Shown here: positions 5,114-5,499 of the stretch, piece by piece
Position numbering within the stretch: the stretch's first letter is position 1
Layout of the letters: each line of letters starts with the position of its first letter
Source: an uncultured Eubacteriales bacterium
GTDB lineage: Bacteria > Bacillota > Clostridia > Oscillospirales > CAG-272
Length of the DNA stretch: 5,499 nucleotides
NCBI GenBank assembly: GCA_934481325.1
Contig: CAKSPL010000098.1
Span: forward strand, 1-5,499
Direction of reading: 5' to 3'
Translations under genes and position numbers: made by a program
Notes under the pieces: generated by a model
Database searches by the model: none
What the model was told of the DNA's origin: nothing
What the model saw: only the letters and a program-made list of their open reading frames with translations

Positions 5114-5499
5114 ATGCTTGAAATTGAAAAGCCGAATATCACCATCGCCGAAATGAGCGAGGACGGTACACACGGCATATTTGTAGTTGATCCGCTGGAA
5201 CGCGGGTACGGCATCACGCTTGGCAACTCTCTGCGCAGAATTCTGACCAGCTCCCTGCAGGGCGTAGCCGTTACCAGTGTCAAGATTAACGGCATCCTTC
5301 ACGAGTTTTCCACTGTCCCCGGCGTAAAAGAAGATGTAACCGAGCTTGTCCTGAATGTCAAGGGCATCACGGCAAAGCTGTACTCCAACGTGCCGAAAAC
5401 CGCTATGATTGATGTGACAGGTCCCCGCGAAGTTACTGCGGGTGACATCAAGCAGGACGCGGATTTGGAAATCCTAAATCCTGAGCATCACATCTGCAC
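5114..5499 (+). CDS. rpoA: DNA-directed RNA polymerase subunit alpha, 5' part (cut off by window edge)
   Basis: Alpha forms the dimer on which beta and beta' assemble, and its C-terminal domain (not in this window) contacts upstream promoter DNA and activators. The visible 128 codons cover much of the N-terminal domain and remain open at the right edge; full-length alpha is about 315 residues. The start MLEIEKPNITIAEM is typical of Firmicutes. VDPLERGYGITLGNSLRRIL at about 25-44 is the alpha dimerisation and assembly motif, with Arg41-Arg42 in the place of the conserved Arg pair of E. coli alpha (Arg44-Arg45). It is followed by VAVTSVKINGILHEFSTVPG and VKEDVTELVLNVKG. AAGGAGGG at 5099-5106 lies seven bases before the ATG. 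In related genomes rplQ follows, beyond this window. The gene is probably read from the upstream ribosomal promoter, as I see no convincing promoter in the 89-base gap. Confidence 0.98.
   Translation, partial: MLEIEKPNITIAEMSEDGTHGIFVVDPLERGYGITLGNSLRRILTSSLQGVAVTSVKINGILHEFSTVPGVKEDVTELVLNVKGITAKLYSNVPKTAMIDVTGPREVTAGDIKQDADLEILNPEHHIC

Overview
This window is a segment of the conserved bacterial ribosomal-protein super-operon (the spc / alpha region). All ten genes are on the + strand. The order is rplO (3' part), secY, adk, map, infA, rpmJ, rpsM, rpsK, rpsD, rpoA (5' part). I see no mobile element, CRISPR array, tRNA, rRNA or phage gene. Spacers run from 2 to 89 bases, so no stretch over 300 bases lacks a gene.

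The window suggests a Gram-positive bacterium of the class Clostridia, perhaps an Oscillospirales/Ruminococcaceae-type gut lineage. Three things support this. Having adk, map and infA between secY and rpmJ is typical of Firmicutes. rpsD sits between rpsK and rpoA, whereas Bacillus subtilis has rpsD elsewhere in the chromosome. The DNA is fairly GC-rich for a clostridium (about half or slightly more by eye), and the Shine-Dalgarno sites are strong AGGAGG types. The class call is inference; the genus cannot be fixed from this window.

Layout: 1-349 is the end of L15. 352-1737 is the SecY translocon pore. 1761-2393 is adenylate kinase with a zinc-type lid. 2396-3157 is methionine aminopeptidase. 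3191-3409 is initiation factor IF1, which seems to start at a CTG codon. 3455-3568 is L36. 3600-5024 holds S13, S11 and S4. 5025-5113 is the longest spacer and contains small GC-rich hairpins. 5114 onward is the N-terminal domain of the RNA polymerase alpha subunit.

Together the genes serve protein synthesis and export. They encode ribosome parts (L15, L36, S13, S11, S4), initiation (IF1), N-terminal Met removal (Map), membrane insertion and secretion (SecY), nucleotide balance (Adk) and transcription (RpoA). Tight spacing and the lack of any recognisable terminator suggest one transcript.

I found no previously undescribed system here. The points most worth a second look are the CTG start of infA, a one-residue-short zinc knuckle (C-x-C instead of C-x2-C) in the adenylate kinase lid, and GNRA-loop hairpins in two spacers.
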